A DNA stretch of 64,000 nucleotides, taken from Saccharibacillus sacchari DSM 19268 (lineage in GTDB: Bacteria > Bacillota > Bacilli > Paenibacillales > Paenibacillaceae). Position numbers and translations under genes: made by a program. The number at the start of each line of letters is the position of its first letter. The first letter of the stretch is position 1. The stretch is from assembly GCF_000585395.1 (NCBI RefSeq), contig NZ_KK073875.1:3757307-3821306 (forward strand). The letters run 5' to 3'. Positions 50,810-59,533 of this stretch are shown piece by piece. The notes below the pieces were generated by a model. The model had not been told where the DNA came from. It made no database searches and was given only the letters and a program-made list of their open reading frames with translations.

Positions 50810-52405
50810 TTACCGGTTTTCATAACGCTCCAGCGCCGCTTGTTGAAGTTCGATCGCCTCGTCGATGCCCAGACCTTTTAACATTTCGACGTAGCTGTCA
50901 AATTGGTCGAGCGATTCGGTACCCATAATGAACTTCAGCACCATTTCGTCCTTGAACGTGTTCACGTCGGTCATGATCGAAGAATAACGACTGCTGTTCT
51001 CGGCGGCGATCGTAACGGGCGGCATTTTGTTTGTTTGCGTCGTGTCCGACCATTGCTTCATGCTTTCCTGCTGCTGCGGCTTGGTCGTATACTGCTGCGT
51101 ATGGCGGACGTCTTGGACGAAAGGACCTGATGTTGCGCCCATAATATGTTTGCGGAACGCTTGAGAGATCGGAAGCCCTTCGGTGTTTTTTAAAATGACG
51201 TCGGTATACGTAGGTTGGCCGTCGACCATCGTGTACGTGTCGCCTTCTTTGCCGAAGTTCATCGTAAGTTTGCCTTCTTCGCTATAGAGGGAATCGAGGA
51301 ATTTGACCGTCTCGACGATATTGGAATTACTGCCCGTGATGCCTGCGAAAATACCCGTGACCGGGTTGTCCATATGGCCGAACACAGGGTTGTCTCCCGC
51401 GTTCAGCGTCGGATAAGGCGTGCCTACGATCTCGAAATCCGGTTGGCTTTCTTTCATCAAGTCCATGTATTTGCCGATCCCGCCGTTGAGGAACATGACC
51501 GTCGAGCCCACTTGGTTGCCGGTAATTTTGGCTTCGGTGATCTTGGCATCGTTGACCGCGAAGTCTTTGTCGAGCAAGCCTTCCTGATACCATTGATTCA
51601 TCGTGGTCAGATAGTCTTTGTAACCGGGTTCGATCGGACCGTACTTGACCGTGCCGTCTTCCTGGTAAAAGTCGTTCGGCGTTCCGAAAGCTCCGGCAAA
51701 CGCCAGCTCTCCGGCCGGAATCAGGATCGGAATCTCGTCCGCTTCGCCGTTTCCGTTCGGATCTTGTTCTTTAAACGCTTTCAAAACGGTATACCATTCA
51801 TCGATCGTCGTCGGCGTGGACAGATTCAGCTTATCCAGCCAATCTTGCCGGATCGCGGGACCGAGAAACACCTGTTGGGTCGGATCTTCGCGGATAAAAG
51901 GGAACCCGATCAGGTCGCCGTCGTCGGTCGAAGCCATTTTCCGCCACTCCGGATGCTCGTCCAACAGCTTGCTCAAGTTCGGTGCGTGTTCGAGATAATC
52001 GGTTAACGGAATCAGCTTTTTATCCCGGATCGCTTTTTGCGCGCCGCCCGGATAAGCGTTCCAGCCGTAATCGACGACATCCGGCAGTTCGCTCGAAGCG
52101 ACCATCAGATTGAACTGTTCGCCGAGCTGGCCCTGCGCCGGATGTTGAAATTCGACGTCGACGCCCGTTTTCTCCTGAATTTCTTTCCAAGCGGTCACTT
52201 CGTCGTAGCTTTTCATGATCGCGGCGGCGTCCGGGAACAGCTCGACCCAATAGGTCAGCTTCGTGAGCGGCTCGCCCGTCGCTTCCTGCTTGGCATCCGC
52301 CGATTCCGATCCGTCTCCGCCGCAAGCAGCGAGCGTGGAGACCAATAATCCTAAAGTTACCAAGGAAGCAGTGCGTGTACGAATCTTGCGTGTGCGCATG
52401 AACAT
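50810..52405 (-). CDS. Extracellular sugar-binding lipoprotein of an ABC importer, 531 aa
   Basis: The lipoprotein signal (ASLVTLGLLVSTLAAC, lipobox LAAC) is followed by an acidic linker and a large type-1 binding protein of the LplA/YtcQ kind (residues ~60-530: LTYWVELFPDAAAIMKSYDEV, WLDKLNLSTPTTIDEWYTVLKAFKEQDPNGNGEADEIPI). I chose the ATG at 52405 with AAAGGAT upstream; the frame from 52447 adds a polar stretch before the signal. It delivers sugar to the two permeases downstream. A hairpin (52480-52503) separates it from the GH2 gene upstream. Confidence 0.92.
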   Translation of the reverse strand: MFMRTRKIRTRTASLVTLGLLVSTLAACGGDGSESADAKQEATGEPLTKLTYWVELFPDAAAIMKSYDEVTAWKEIQEKTGVDVEFQHPAQGQLGEQFNLMVASSELPDVVDYGWNAYPGGAQKAIRDKKLIPLTDYLEHAPNLSKLLDEHPEWRKMASTDDGDLIGFPFIREDPTQQVFLGPAIRQDWLDKLNLSTPTTIDEWYTVLKAFKEQDPNGNGEADEIPILIPAGELAFAGAFGTPNDFYQEDGTVKYGPIEPGYKDYLTTMNQWYQEGLLDKDFAVNDAKITEAKITGNQVGSTVMFLNGGIGKYMDLMKESQPDFEIVGTPYPTLNAGDNPVFGHMDNPVTGIFAGITGSNSNIVETVKFLDSLYSEEGKLTMNFGKEGDTYTMVDGQPTYTDVILKNTEGLPISQAFRKHIMGATSGPFVQDVRHTQQYTTKPQQQESMKQWSDTTQTNKMPPVTIAAENSSRYSSIMTDVNTFKDEMVLKFIMGTESLDQFDSYVEMLKGLGIDEAIELQQAALERYENR

Positions 52406-52479
52406 GAACAAATCATCCTTTCGTTGGTTCGAATGATAGGTATGCAAGGCCGAGGCGGAAAATGGGGGATTTGGAGTAG

Positions 52480-52503
52480 AGGCTACCCCGGTCGGGATAG
52501 CCT
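52480..52503 (-). terminator. Intra-operon hairpin between GH2 and binding-protein genes
   Basis: AGGCTA/TAGCCT with inner CCG/CGG stem and no T-run. It may stabilise the transcript or set the expression ratio rather than terminate. Confidence 0.4.
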
Positions 52504-52525
52504 GATGGTTATCTAATGAGCTAAG

Positions 52526-54262
52526 TCAGTCTAAAGTCGAACCCCAATCGTAGGGACCTTGCTGGTTTTTATAAATGGCCTTGACGATGCGGTAGGCGAG
52601 CTTGGGTTTGCGGTATTCGTTCACGAGCCCTTTGTTATTAAAAGAACGCGCCCGATCCCGGAAATGGGGCAGATGGCTTTGCAGTTGACCTCGCGTATCG
52701 GCGAACTGCCAGACATAAGTGCCGCTAATCTTGACGTCCGAGCGGAACAGCTTGAGCGACTTGCTGAGCAGCTCCGCCTGGTAATCTTCGCTGAACAGAC
52801 GCGGTTCCCAGCCGGAATCGCCCTGGATGCCCGCTCCGCCGAACTCGGTCATCAGCACCGGCGTATCCGCCGCTCCGTATTCGTCGCAGCGCTTATGGAA
52901 CGCCTCCAGCATCTCGTCAAATTCCACATGCCCGAAATACCAGCCGCCGTAATAGTTAATGCCGATCACGTCGAACAATCCGAGACAAATATCGTTCATC
53001 GGGTGCATGGTCGCGAAAGCCACGAGTCTGGACGGGTCTTTGCTGCGCACGAGATGGGTCATTTTAATCGATAGGTCATAGGCTTGCTGGGAGCGTGTGT
53101 CGATCTCGTTATGTACGGACCAGAACAAGATAGAAGGATGGTGGAAATCCCGCTCGATCATCTCGTCCATCATGATCTGCGCGCGTTCGACGAACAGCGG
53201 ATCATCCGTGGCGGATGCGGGGAATGCAGCGCCCCAGATCGGAATCTCGCTCCAGAACAAGACGCCTTTTTCATCCAGCAGATCCAGCCAATATTCGCTC
53301 TGGGGATAATGCGAGCCGCGAACGGTATTGCACCCCATCTGCGTGATGATATCCAGTTCCTTCGTCATCAACTTGTTCGGAAAGGCGAAGCCCCACTCGG
53401 GATGCTCTTCGTGCCGGTTCACGCCTTGCAGATAGATTTCTTTTCCGTTCAACAAAATCTTCTTGTCTCGGGTCTCGACGGTTCGGAAGCCGATCCGGTC
53501 CGTCCGGTCATCGTCGCCCGCGACAGCCCTGATCATGTAAAGCGTCGGATTGTCCGTCTCCCAGCGGCTCAGGTCCGACCACGTTTGTTCCGCGACAATC
53601 TCGGTACTGCCTTTGGCTTCGAGGTAAGCGTTCTCATTTTGAAAAATCTCATCATCACGGTACAGGCTGATGGGAACCTCAAGCGGCGTATCGCACAGAG
53701 AGCGAAGCTTCAGCCGAACCTGTACGTCCGCGCTGGATTCCCCGGTGAGGGTATAGTTCAGGCGCAGGCTTTCGATCCATACATCCGGCAAATGTTGAAT
53801 CTCGACAGGCCGGATGATGCCGCCGTAATGGAACCAGTCCACGATATGGTACGGCAGCGTATTGGTGGTCAACGTATTGTCCGTGCGGATCACAAGCTCA
53901 TGCACGCCGGCGGGAACATTAGGGAGCGTGAAGTCGAAAGGCGTAAACCCCCCATAGTGATAACCCAGATGCTCCCCGTTCCAATAGACGTCGGCATGTC
54001 CCATCACGGCGTGGAACAGAAGGCGCAGGTGCGTGCTGTCGTCGAGCGTCACCCGGGTGCGATACCAAGCGACTCCTTCGTAATCAAACTTGCCCAGCTC
54101 GTTATTCCAACAAGCGGGAACCGGCATTTGATCGTGTTCGGAAGGGAAGTTATTCTGCCATCCTTCGGCTTGCCCGATATTCTCCTTGTCAAAAACGAAA
54201 TCCCACAAGCCGTCAAGTAACTGGGATTTCCTAAGTCGATGCTGCTGGAACGTACGAATCAT
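52526..54262 (-). CDS. GH2 beta-glucuronidase/beta-galactosidase-like enzyme, 578 aa
   Basis: Sugar-binding domain (LDGLWDFVFDKEN, DVYWNGEHLGYHYGGFTPF), Ig-like domain, and TIM barrel with ILLNGKEIYLQGVNRHEEHPEWGFAFP, GCNTVRGSHYPQSEYWLDLLDEKG. The acid/base Glu is in WSVHNEIDT, the nucleophile Glu in VLMTEFGGAG, and NKG (near FNNKGLVNEYRKPK) is the motif that binds the uronate carboxylate in beta-glucuronidases. This makes glucuronidase the best guess. The ATG at 54262 has GTGGAG 9 nt upstream, better than the ATG at 54289. It is cytoplasmic and the first gene of the importer operon. Confidence 0.88.
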   Translation of the reverse strand: MIRTFQQHRLRKSQLLDGLWDFVFDKENIGQAEGWQNNFPSEHDQMPVPACWNNELGKFDYEGVAWYRTRVTLDDSTHLRLLFHAVMGHADVYWNGEHLGYHYGGFTPFDFTLPNVPAGVHELVIRTDNTLTTNTLPYHIVDWFHYGGIIRPVEIQHLPDVWIESLRLNYTLTGESSADVQVRLKLRSLCDTPLEVPISLYRDDEIFQNENAYLEAKGSTEIVAEQTWSDLSRWETDNPTLYMIRAVAGDDDRTDRIGFRTVETRDKKILLNGKEIYLQGVNRHEEHPEWGFAFPNKLMTKELDIITQMGCNTVRGSHYPQSEYWLDLLDEKGVLFWSEIPIWGAAFPASATDDPLFVERAQIMMDEMIERDFHHPSILFWSVHNEIDTRSQQAYDLSIKMTHLVRSKDPSRLVAFATMHPMNDICLGLFDVIGINYYGGWYFGHVEFDEMLEAFHKRCDEYGAADTPVLMTEFGGAGIQGDSGWEPRLFSEDYQAELLSKSLKLFRSDVKISGTYVWQFADTRGQLQSHLPHFRDRARSFNNKGLVNEYRKPKLAYRIVKAIYKNQQGPYDWGSTLD

Positions 54263-54369
54263 ATTCATCATCTCCACTGTTTTTTCCATAGAACGTCAGG
54301 TGGACGGTCTATATGTTCGGAGTTTAGCATTCGGGATCAAGCAGCGACAATGGCAAAAACAATCTTGAA

Positions 54370-54384
54370 CGTTTATCATAAACG
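54370..54384. promoter_or_regulatory. Operator-like palindrome between the GH2 operon and the AraC gene
   Basis: CGTTTATCATAAACG is a perfect 15-bp inverted repeat midway between the divergent genes. Confidence 0.5.
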
Positions 54385-54427
54385 ATACAAGGGTCATCAA
54401 AGTCGAAAAGAAGGAGGCGGAACGAAC

Positions 54428-55255
54428 ATGGATTATGCGTTGGGCAATATGGTCGTGCATATCCACTGGGTCATCGCCAAGCCGCCGCTGCCGGGGTGGG
54501 AAGACATTCGGCAGACCGTGACCGGACATACCTTTTACTACATTTATAGCGGAAAAGGGGTCTTTCACTGCGAGGGCGAAGAAGTGGAGGTCGCAGCGAA
54601 TACGCTGGTGTATCTCTGGCCGGGCTTGCCGCTCTATATGAAATCGTCCGAAGCGCATCCGGTGCGCATGACGATGATCTTGTTCGACTGCGCTTTGCTG
54701 GAGAAACCGGAGGAAGGTTGGGGGATTCCGCAGCCGATCAATCGGTTGAACCTGCCTTTTCTGCTGCCGCTGCCAAGCGATCGCATTGCCCGGATCGGGG
54801 AGCAGTTTCGCGAAGCGGAGCAAGAATGGGTACCCGGAGATACGGTTCGGGAAACGCGGGTCAAAGCAGTCTGGTACCGATTGCTGCAAGAGGCGCACGA
54901 AGCGGCGGAAGCCGGGGGACGGGATCGGGCGGAGGAGGAAATCACGGTAGCGGTGCGCAAGCTGAAGGCGACGTTGGATACGGAATTTGCGAAGGAGCTG
55001 CGGATTACCGAATTGGCGGAAGAGACCGGATTTTCGGCCGTCTATATACGTAGAGCCTTCGCGGCGCGCTACGGCTCCAGTCCGAAGGAATATCTGGATC
55101 AGCTTCGCAACGAACATGCGATCCGGCGGTTGCGCTTTGCCGGGGATTCGATTACGGATGTCGCCAGAGCGTGCGGGTATCCGGATGTATATCAGTTCAG
55201 CAAGACATTCAAGAAGCGCAACGGCTGCTCGCCGAGCGAGTATCGGAATGCGTAG
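54428..55255 (+). CDS. AraC family regulator with cupin-type sensor, 275 aa
   Basis: The N-terminal cupin (YYIYSGKGVFHCEGEEVEVAANTLVYLWPGLPLYM, residues ~38-72) is followed by the double HTH (~175-272: ITELAEETGFSAVYIRRAFAARYGSSPKEYLDQLRN, VARACGYPDVYQFSKTFKKRNGCSPSEYRN). ATG at 54428 with AAGGAGG 10 nt upstream; the frame from 54239 is non-family. Divergent from the GH2 importer operon, whose activator it probably is. Confidence 0.9.
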   Translation: MDYALGNMVVHIHWVIAKPPLPGWEDIRQTVTGHTFYYIYSGKGVFHCEGEEVEVAANTLVYLWPGLPLYMKSSEAHPVRMTMILFDCALLEKPEEGWGIPQPINRLNLPFLLPLPSDRIARIGEQFREAEQEWVPGDTVRETRVKAVWYRLLQEAHEAAEAGGRDRAEEEITVAVRKLKATLDTEFAKELRITELAEETGFSAVYIRRAFAARYGSSPKEYLDQLRNEHAIRRLRFAGDSITDVARACGYPDVYQFSKTFKKRNGCSPSEYRNA

Positions 55256-55275
55256 CAAGGAGGAGGAAGCGAGAA

Positions 55276-56685
55276 ATGCCGATCAATTCGTTTGAACATT
55301 ATCCGATGAACTGGAAGCCGTCCATCGATCGAACCCGCAAACCGATCTATAAGACGCTCGCGCAGCAGCTTCAGCAGGATATCGTAAGCGGGATTCTGTT
55401 ACCCGGAACGAAGCTTCCGCCGCAGCGGGAGTTGGCCGACTTCCTGGATCTGAACGTCAGCACCGTGTCCAAAGCTTTTAAGATGTGCGAGGTCAAAGGA
55501 TTACTCAGTGCAACCGTCGGCAGCGGAACCTTCGTGTCGTATGATGCGGTGTCGAACGCGTATCTGCTGGAAGACATGAAGCCGCAGCATCTGATCGAGA
55601 TGGGGGCCACGATGCCGGACAACCATTCGTACGAACCGCTGGCGAACCAGTTAAGAAGCATGCTTCAGGAGCCGGATTATGAAAAATGGTTCGGATACGG
55701 ACGCATCGGCGAACACCGTTGGAAACAAGATGCCGCGATGAAACTTCTTCACCGCAGCGGGCTCGATACCGAGTTGGATCGAATCTTGTTAGCCTCCGGG
55801 GGCCAGAACGCGATCGCGGCGGTGCTGGCGAGTCTGTGCAAACCCGGCGATCGGATCGGCGCGGACCTTCATACGTATCCGGGGTTGAAAACGGCCGCTG
55901 CCATGCTCAGCATTCAGGTCGTGCCGATTCGCTCCGAAGCAGGCGTGATGAGTCCGGAAGCTTTTGAATATGCGTGCAAGAACGACAATATCAAAGGGAT
56001 CTATCTGATCCCGGACTATCACAATCCCACCGCCGTTACGATGTCTTTAGAAATCCGTAAGCGGATTGCAAAGGTGGCGCAAACGTACGATCAGTTCATT
56101 ATCGAAGACGGAGCCTACAGCCTGATGTACGAAACTCCGCTTCCGGCCGTGACTTCTTTTGCGCCGGAGCACGGCATTTATATCGCGAGCTTGTCCAAAT
56201 CGATCGCGCCCGGACTGCGGTTGGCGTATATGGCGGTTCCCGAGCGTTACAAAGAACATATTACCAAAGCCTTGTATAATCTGAGCGTTTCCGTAGCCCC
56301 GTTGTTTGCGGAGCTTGCGGCGCGCATCATCGTGTCGAATCAGTTCGAAAGCTTGATCGAATCGCATCGGGAACAGGCGATTCGGCGGAATGAAATTGTG
56401 GATCGTTATTTGGCGGACTATGCTTGTCGGGGCGCCGATACGGGAATTTTTCGTTGGCTGCTGCTGCCGGATGCGCTGAACATGACGGGCACGCAGTTCG
56501 AGCAGTTGGCTGCCCGGCACGGTGTGCAGGTGTACGCGGCGGATCGTTTCGTCGTAGGAAATACGGCGCCGGAGCGAGCGGTAAGGCTTGCGGTGTGCGC
56601 GCCGGGAACGGCTGAAGAGTTGGAAGAAGGCGTGGCGATCCTTCGGAGATTGCTGCGCGAACAGCCCTCGGATTCCGTATTATAG
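55276..56685 (+). CDS. MocR/PdxR-type GntR regulator with aminotransferase domain, 469 aa
   Basis: Residues ~15-85 are a GntR winged helix (PIYKTLAQQLQQDIVSGILLPGTKLPPQRELADFLDLNVSTVSKAFKMCEVKGLL). Residues ~115-465 are a fold-type I PLP domain, with DYHNPTAVTMS and the PLP-binding Lys in IASLSKSIAPGLRLAYM. This is the MocR architecture. ATG at 55276 after GGAGG. It starts 20 bp after the AraC stop on the same strand, so they may be co-transcribed. Regulated target unknown; no vitamin B6 gene is visible. Confidence 0.9.
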   Translation: MPINSFEHYPMNWKPSIDRTRKPIYKTLAQQLQQDIVSGILLPGTKLPPQRELADFLDLNVSTVSKAFKMCEVKGLLSATVGSGTFVSYDAVSNAYLLEDMKPQHLIEMGATMPDNHSYEPLANQLRSMLQEPDYEKWFGYGRIGEHRWKQDAAMKLLHRSGLDTELDRILLASGGQNAIAAVLASLCKPGDRIGADLHTYPGLKTAAAMLSIQVVPIRSEAGVMSPEAFEYACKNDNIKGIYLIPDYHNPTAVTMSLEIRKRIAKVAQTYDQFIIEDGAYSLMYETPLPAVTSFAPEHGIYIASLSKSIAPGLRLAYMAVPERYKEHITKALYNLSVSVAPLFAELAARIIVSNQFESLIESHREQAIRRNEIVDRYLADYACRGADTGIFRWLLLPDALNMTGTQFEQLAARHGVQVYAADRFVVGNTAPERAVRLAVCAPGTAEELEEGVAILRRLLREQPSDSVL

Positions 56686-56827
56686 GATGGTTTTCGTAAT
56701 CGACTTTTTTAAAATTTAAGATTTTGAGGATGCGTCTTCGGATCGAAGCTGTTAAACTGACAAAAGCTATCGATAAGATAGTGAATCTATGAAGCTTTAT
56801 GAGCGATAAGAAATGAGGACTTAGGGA

Positions 56828-57112
56828 GTGCCGAAATCTTGGGGAATGTACGCCGATTTTAAAGAAGATTCCGTAACAGATGCTTTGAACTTTAACGCCA
56901 GTCTGATCAACACGAAAGTGATGAAAACGTCGATTCTGGGGGAACGGTACGAATATATCGTATTTTCGCTGCAAGGCGGAGTCGTGCTATGCAGAAGCGA
57001 AGACGTCGAAGAAATCGAAGACTGGATCGACGAAAAGTTCGAAGAAGTGTTCAGACCGAAGAAAGCGACCGCTTCGACAGAAGAGAAGATCACCGAATTC
57101 GTACATAGCTGA
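56828..57112 (+). CDS. Hypothetical protein, 94 aa
   Basis: A small acidic soluble protein with an alternating beta/helix pattern (ERYEYIVFSLQGGVVLCRSEDVEEIEDWIDEKFEEVF) and a charged tail. I do not recognise the family. GTG at 56828 with GAGGA 8 nt upstream is the likely start; an ATG at 56846 is possible. It lies alone between the MocR gene and the MFS promoter. Confidence 0.6.
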   Translation: MPKSWGMYADFKEDSVTDALNFNASLINTKVMKTSILGERYEYIVFSLQGGVVLCRSEDVEEIEDWIDEKFEEVFRPKKATASTEEKITEFVHS

Positions 57113-57150
57113 AATTGAACAGGATCATTGTGTGCCATACAATTTCGTTA

Positions 57151-57179
57151 TTGTGTGGCTTTTTCGCGCATGGTATCAT
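57151..57179 (+). promoter_or_regulatory. Promoter of the MFS gene
   Basis: TTGTGT (57151-57156), a 17-bp spacer and TATCAT (57174-57179), 36 bp before the MFS ATG. Confidence 0.55.
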
Positions 57180-57214
57180 TTCGGATATTGTCAGAGTGGA
57201 AGTAGGGGGAAGAG

Positions 57215-58543
57215 ATGTCAAAAGATCGAACCGAAAAGAATGTTCCGACCCGGGAATCGGCAGGGAGTCGGAACGCCGAATTCCGGTCTTACGTCGAGTC
57301 GCCGGAAAAGCAGCGTCGATTATACCGGAAAACGATGAATATCGTGATCGCGTCGCAAATGTTCGGTGGAGCCGGACTTGCGTCCGGGATCACGGTAGGC
57401 GCATTGCTCGCGCAAGACATGTTCGGCACGGACGGCTATGCCGGCGTACCGACGGCGCTGTTCACGTTAGGTTCGGCCGGTGCTGCCCTGATCGTCGGCC
57501 GCTTGTCGCAGCGTTCGGGACGCCGCGTCGGACTGGCCAGCGGATTTTTGGCGGGAGGGATCGGCGCGATTGGCGTCGTATTGGCCGCCGTGCTGAACAG
57601 CATTCCGCTGCTTTTGTTATCGCTGCTCGTATACGGCGCCGGATCGGCGACCAACTTGCAAGCGAGGTATGCCGGAACGGATCTCGCCTTGCCGACGCAG
57701 CGCGCGAAAGCCATCAGCATGGCGATGGTGTTCACTACGTTCGGCGCGGTAGCGGGACCGAATCTGGTGAACGTGACGGGCGGCGTTGCTACCTCTTTGG
57801 GCGCTCCGGCGTTGTCCGGACCGTTCATGCTGGCCGCGGCCGCCTACCTGCTCGCCGGATTCGTGCTGCTGTTCTTCCTGAAGCCCGATCCGCTGCTCGT
57901 TGCTAAAGCGGTCGCTTCAGCGGAACGGGAAAAAGTTAGCACAAGCAGCGGCGTTAAGTCTTCCGATGCTTCAGCAGTGGCATCGGACGGCGATAAACGT
58001 GGGATCATCGTCGGCGCTTCCGTCATGGTGTTGACCCAGATCGTAATGATTGCCATCATGACCATGACCCCGGTACATATGAAGCATCACGGTCATGGAC
58101 TGGGAGCGGTCGGCATGGTCATCGGTATCCATGTGGCTGCGATGTATCTGCCTTCCTTGTTGACCGGGGTTCTTGTCGATAAATACGGTCGCAAGCTGAT
58201 GTCCTACGCATCCGGCGTGACGCTGCTGCTGGCCGGACTAGTAGCAGCTTTCGCGCCGGGCGATTCCATGCCGCTGCTTATTCTTGCGCTCGCGCTGCTC
58301 GGATTGGGCTGGAACTTCGGTCTGATCAGCGGAACGGCGGCGATCGTGGACGCCACGACGCCGGAGAATCGGGCGAAGACGCAGGGGACTGTGGATGTGC
58401 TGATTGCTCTTGCGGGAGCGTCCGGCGGTGCGCTGTCGGGAATGGTGGTGGCGCATTCGAGTTATTCGATGCTTTCGTTGGGTGGGGCGGTATTGGCGTT
58501 GTTGTTGATTCCGGTGGTGTTGTGGTCGAGGAAGACGGTGTAA
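57215..58543 (+). CDS. MFS transporter, 442 aa
   Basis: Twelve hydrophobic segments in two halves. A polar N-terminal extension (~40 residues) precedes helix 1 (MNIVIASQMFGGAGLASGITVGALLAQ). GRLSQRSGRRVGLA is a motif A variant and GVLVDKYGRKLMSYASG its repeat in the second half. The central loop is rich in Ser, Ala and Asp. HMKHHGHGLG near residue 290 is an unusual His cluster at a membrane edge. ATG at 57215 after GGGGGAA. Substrate unknown; no regulator is adjacent. Confidence 0.86.
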   Translation: MSKDRTEKNVPTRESAGSRNAEFRSYVESPEKQRRLYRKTMNIVIASQMFGGAGLASGITVGALLAQDMFGTDGYAGVPTALFTLGSAGAALIVGRLSQRSGRRVGLASGFLAGGIGAIGVVLAAVLNSIPLLLLSLLVYGAGSATNLQARYAGTDLALPTQRAKAISMAMVFTTFGAVAGPNLVNVTGGVATSLGAPALSGPFMLAAAAYLLAGFVLLFFLKPDPLLVAKAVASAEREKVSTSSGVKSSDASAVASDGDKRGIIVGASVMVLTQIVMIAIMTMTPVHMKHHGHGLGAVGMVIGIHVAAMYLPSLLTGVLVDKYGRKLMSYASGVTLLLAGLVAAFAPGDSMPLLILALALLGLGWNFGLISGTAAIVDATTPENRAKTQGTVDVLIALAGASGGALSGMVVAHSSYSMLSLGGAVLALLLIPVVLWSRKTV

Positions 58544-58719
58544 GAGGATAGGTTGATGTAAGGACTGAATGGAGAAGCCAAGATGGATGTGTCTCTCGGC
58601 TTTTTGGTGTGGAAGCAAACTATGCCTATAAGAGTTACTATATTATTCATAATGGAAGGTGAGTTTTGTTTTTTGATTTTAAGACGGTTTGCTATGCTTA
58701 TGAAAACCTATTCTATTAT

Positions 58720-58962
58720 CTTTAAAAAACACTTCCGGAGTGCAGAAACCTTGGGGAATTCCAGTATCGCGAGCAATCCCTTAAAAATGTCGTCTGATTT
58801 AGTGTTGACAATCCAGAAAATGATATCGATGTTGCTAAAAAGAGGGGTCAGACCTTCGATTTAGTGCATGACAATGGTTTGTGGAAGGGATACCAGAACA
58901 ACTTAAAAGAGAGGATGAAGCGGGATTTGGGGATTGATTACGTAGGCAAGATTTATATTTAG
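58720..58962 (+). pseudogene. Degraded gene fragment with an internal stop
   Basis: One frame reads KTLPECRNLGEFQYREQSLKNVV, a TGA, then FSVDNPENDIDVAKKRGQTF..., ending YQNNLKERMKRDLGIDYVGKIYI at a TAG. The even composition across the stop suggests a broken coding sequence. I cannot name the family. The remaining gap (58544-58719 and 58963-59076) has only a weak hairpin after the MFS gene. Confidence 0.35.
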
Positions 58963-59076
58963 GATTAATATTGTATCAAAAAAACAGCCCTTCTCCGATT
59001 AAACGCAAATACGCGCTATCAAGAATAAGAGCTGTTTTGTGAAATTTAAATACTAATTTTACTAGTTTTTTGAGGT

Positions 59077-59466
59077 CTAATTTAAAATATCAATTTCTTT
59101 AGCAAGTGCTTGCGCAGGGAAAGAAGTATCTATTCCTCCATCTATCATCACTTTGATTCGGTCACCAACCTTATAATCTTTAACATTTAATGGGCTATCG
59201 ATACTAACCCAAGTTGCATTCGGATCTGCTTTTTCTAGGATTTGATTTTCAGTATATCTACTCGTATCTGCCTCTTCTTTTGAGAGATTTTCTACTACTA
59301 AGATTTCATTATTTTTTATAGAAATAATGTAGCCTTCGATTAGCGTTGCGTCTAATGGAGCGTCGTCTGCGTTATTATTGTTGGTTTGAAATTCAGTTGT
59401 ACAGCCCAACAAAAGCATAATCATAGATGCTATTAAAAATAAGACGCTTAGTTTGCAATAGCGAAT
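59077..59466 (-). CDS. Small lipoprotein, DUF3221-like, with apparent ATT start, about 129 aa
   Basis: The mature part (ATLIEGYIISIKNNEILVVENLSKEEAD ... VKDYKVGDRIKVMIDGGIDTSFPAQA) resembles the DUF3221 lipoproteins of bacilli, a small OB-like fold. The first ATG (59424) lies inside the hydrophobic segment. From ATT at 59466, 5 nt after GGAGAA, the frame gives RYCKLSVLFLIASMIMLLLGC, a full lipoprotein signal with lipobox LLGC. It lies 67 bp downstream of the S1 protease gene. AT-rich. Confidence 0.65.
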   Translation of the reverse strand: MRYCKLSVLFLIASMIMLLLGCTTEFQTNNNNADDAPLDATLIEGYIISIKNNEILVVENLSKEEADTSRYTENQILEKADPNATWVSIDSPLNVKDYKVGDRIKVMIDGGIDTSFPAQALAKEIDILN

Positions 59467-59533
59467 AAGAATTCTCCTTTCTACTTAATTAAGAACACCT
59501 TCAACAAGTAGCACTTTTATCAATCTTCTATAA

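Noticed and set aside
58583-58864. 93-codon plus-strand frame after the MFS gene
   Set aside because: It begins inside the weak terminator region and overlaps the better-supported broken frame in another phase.
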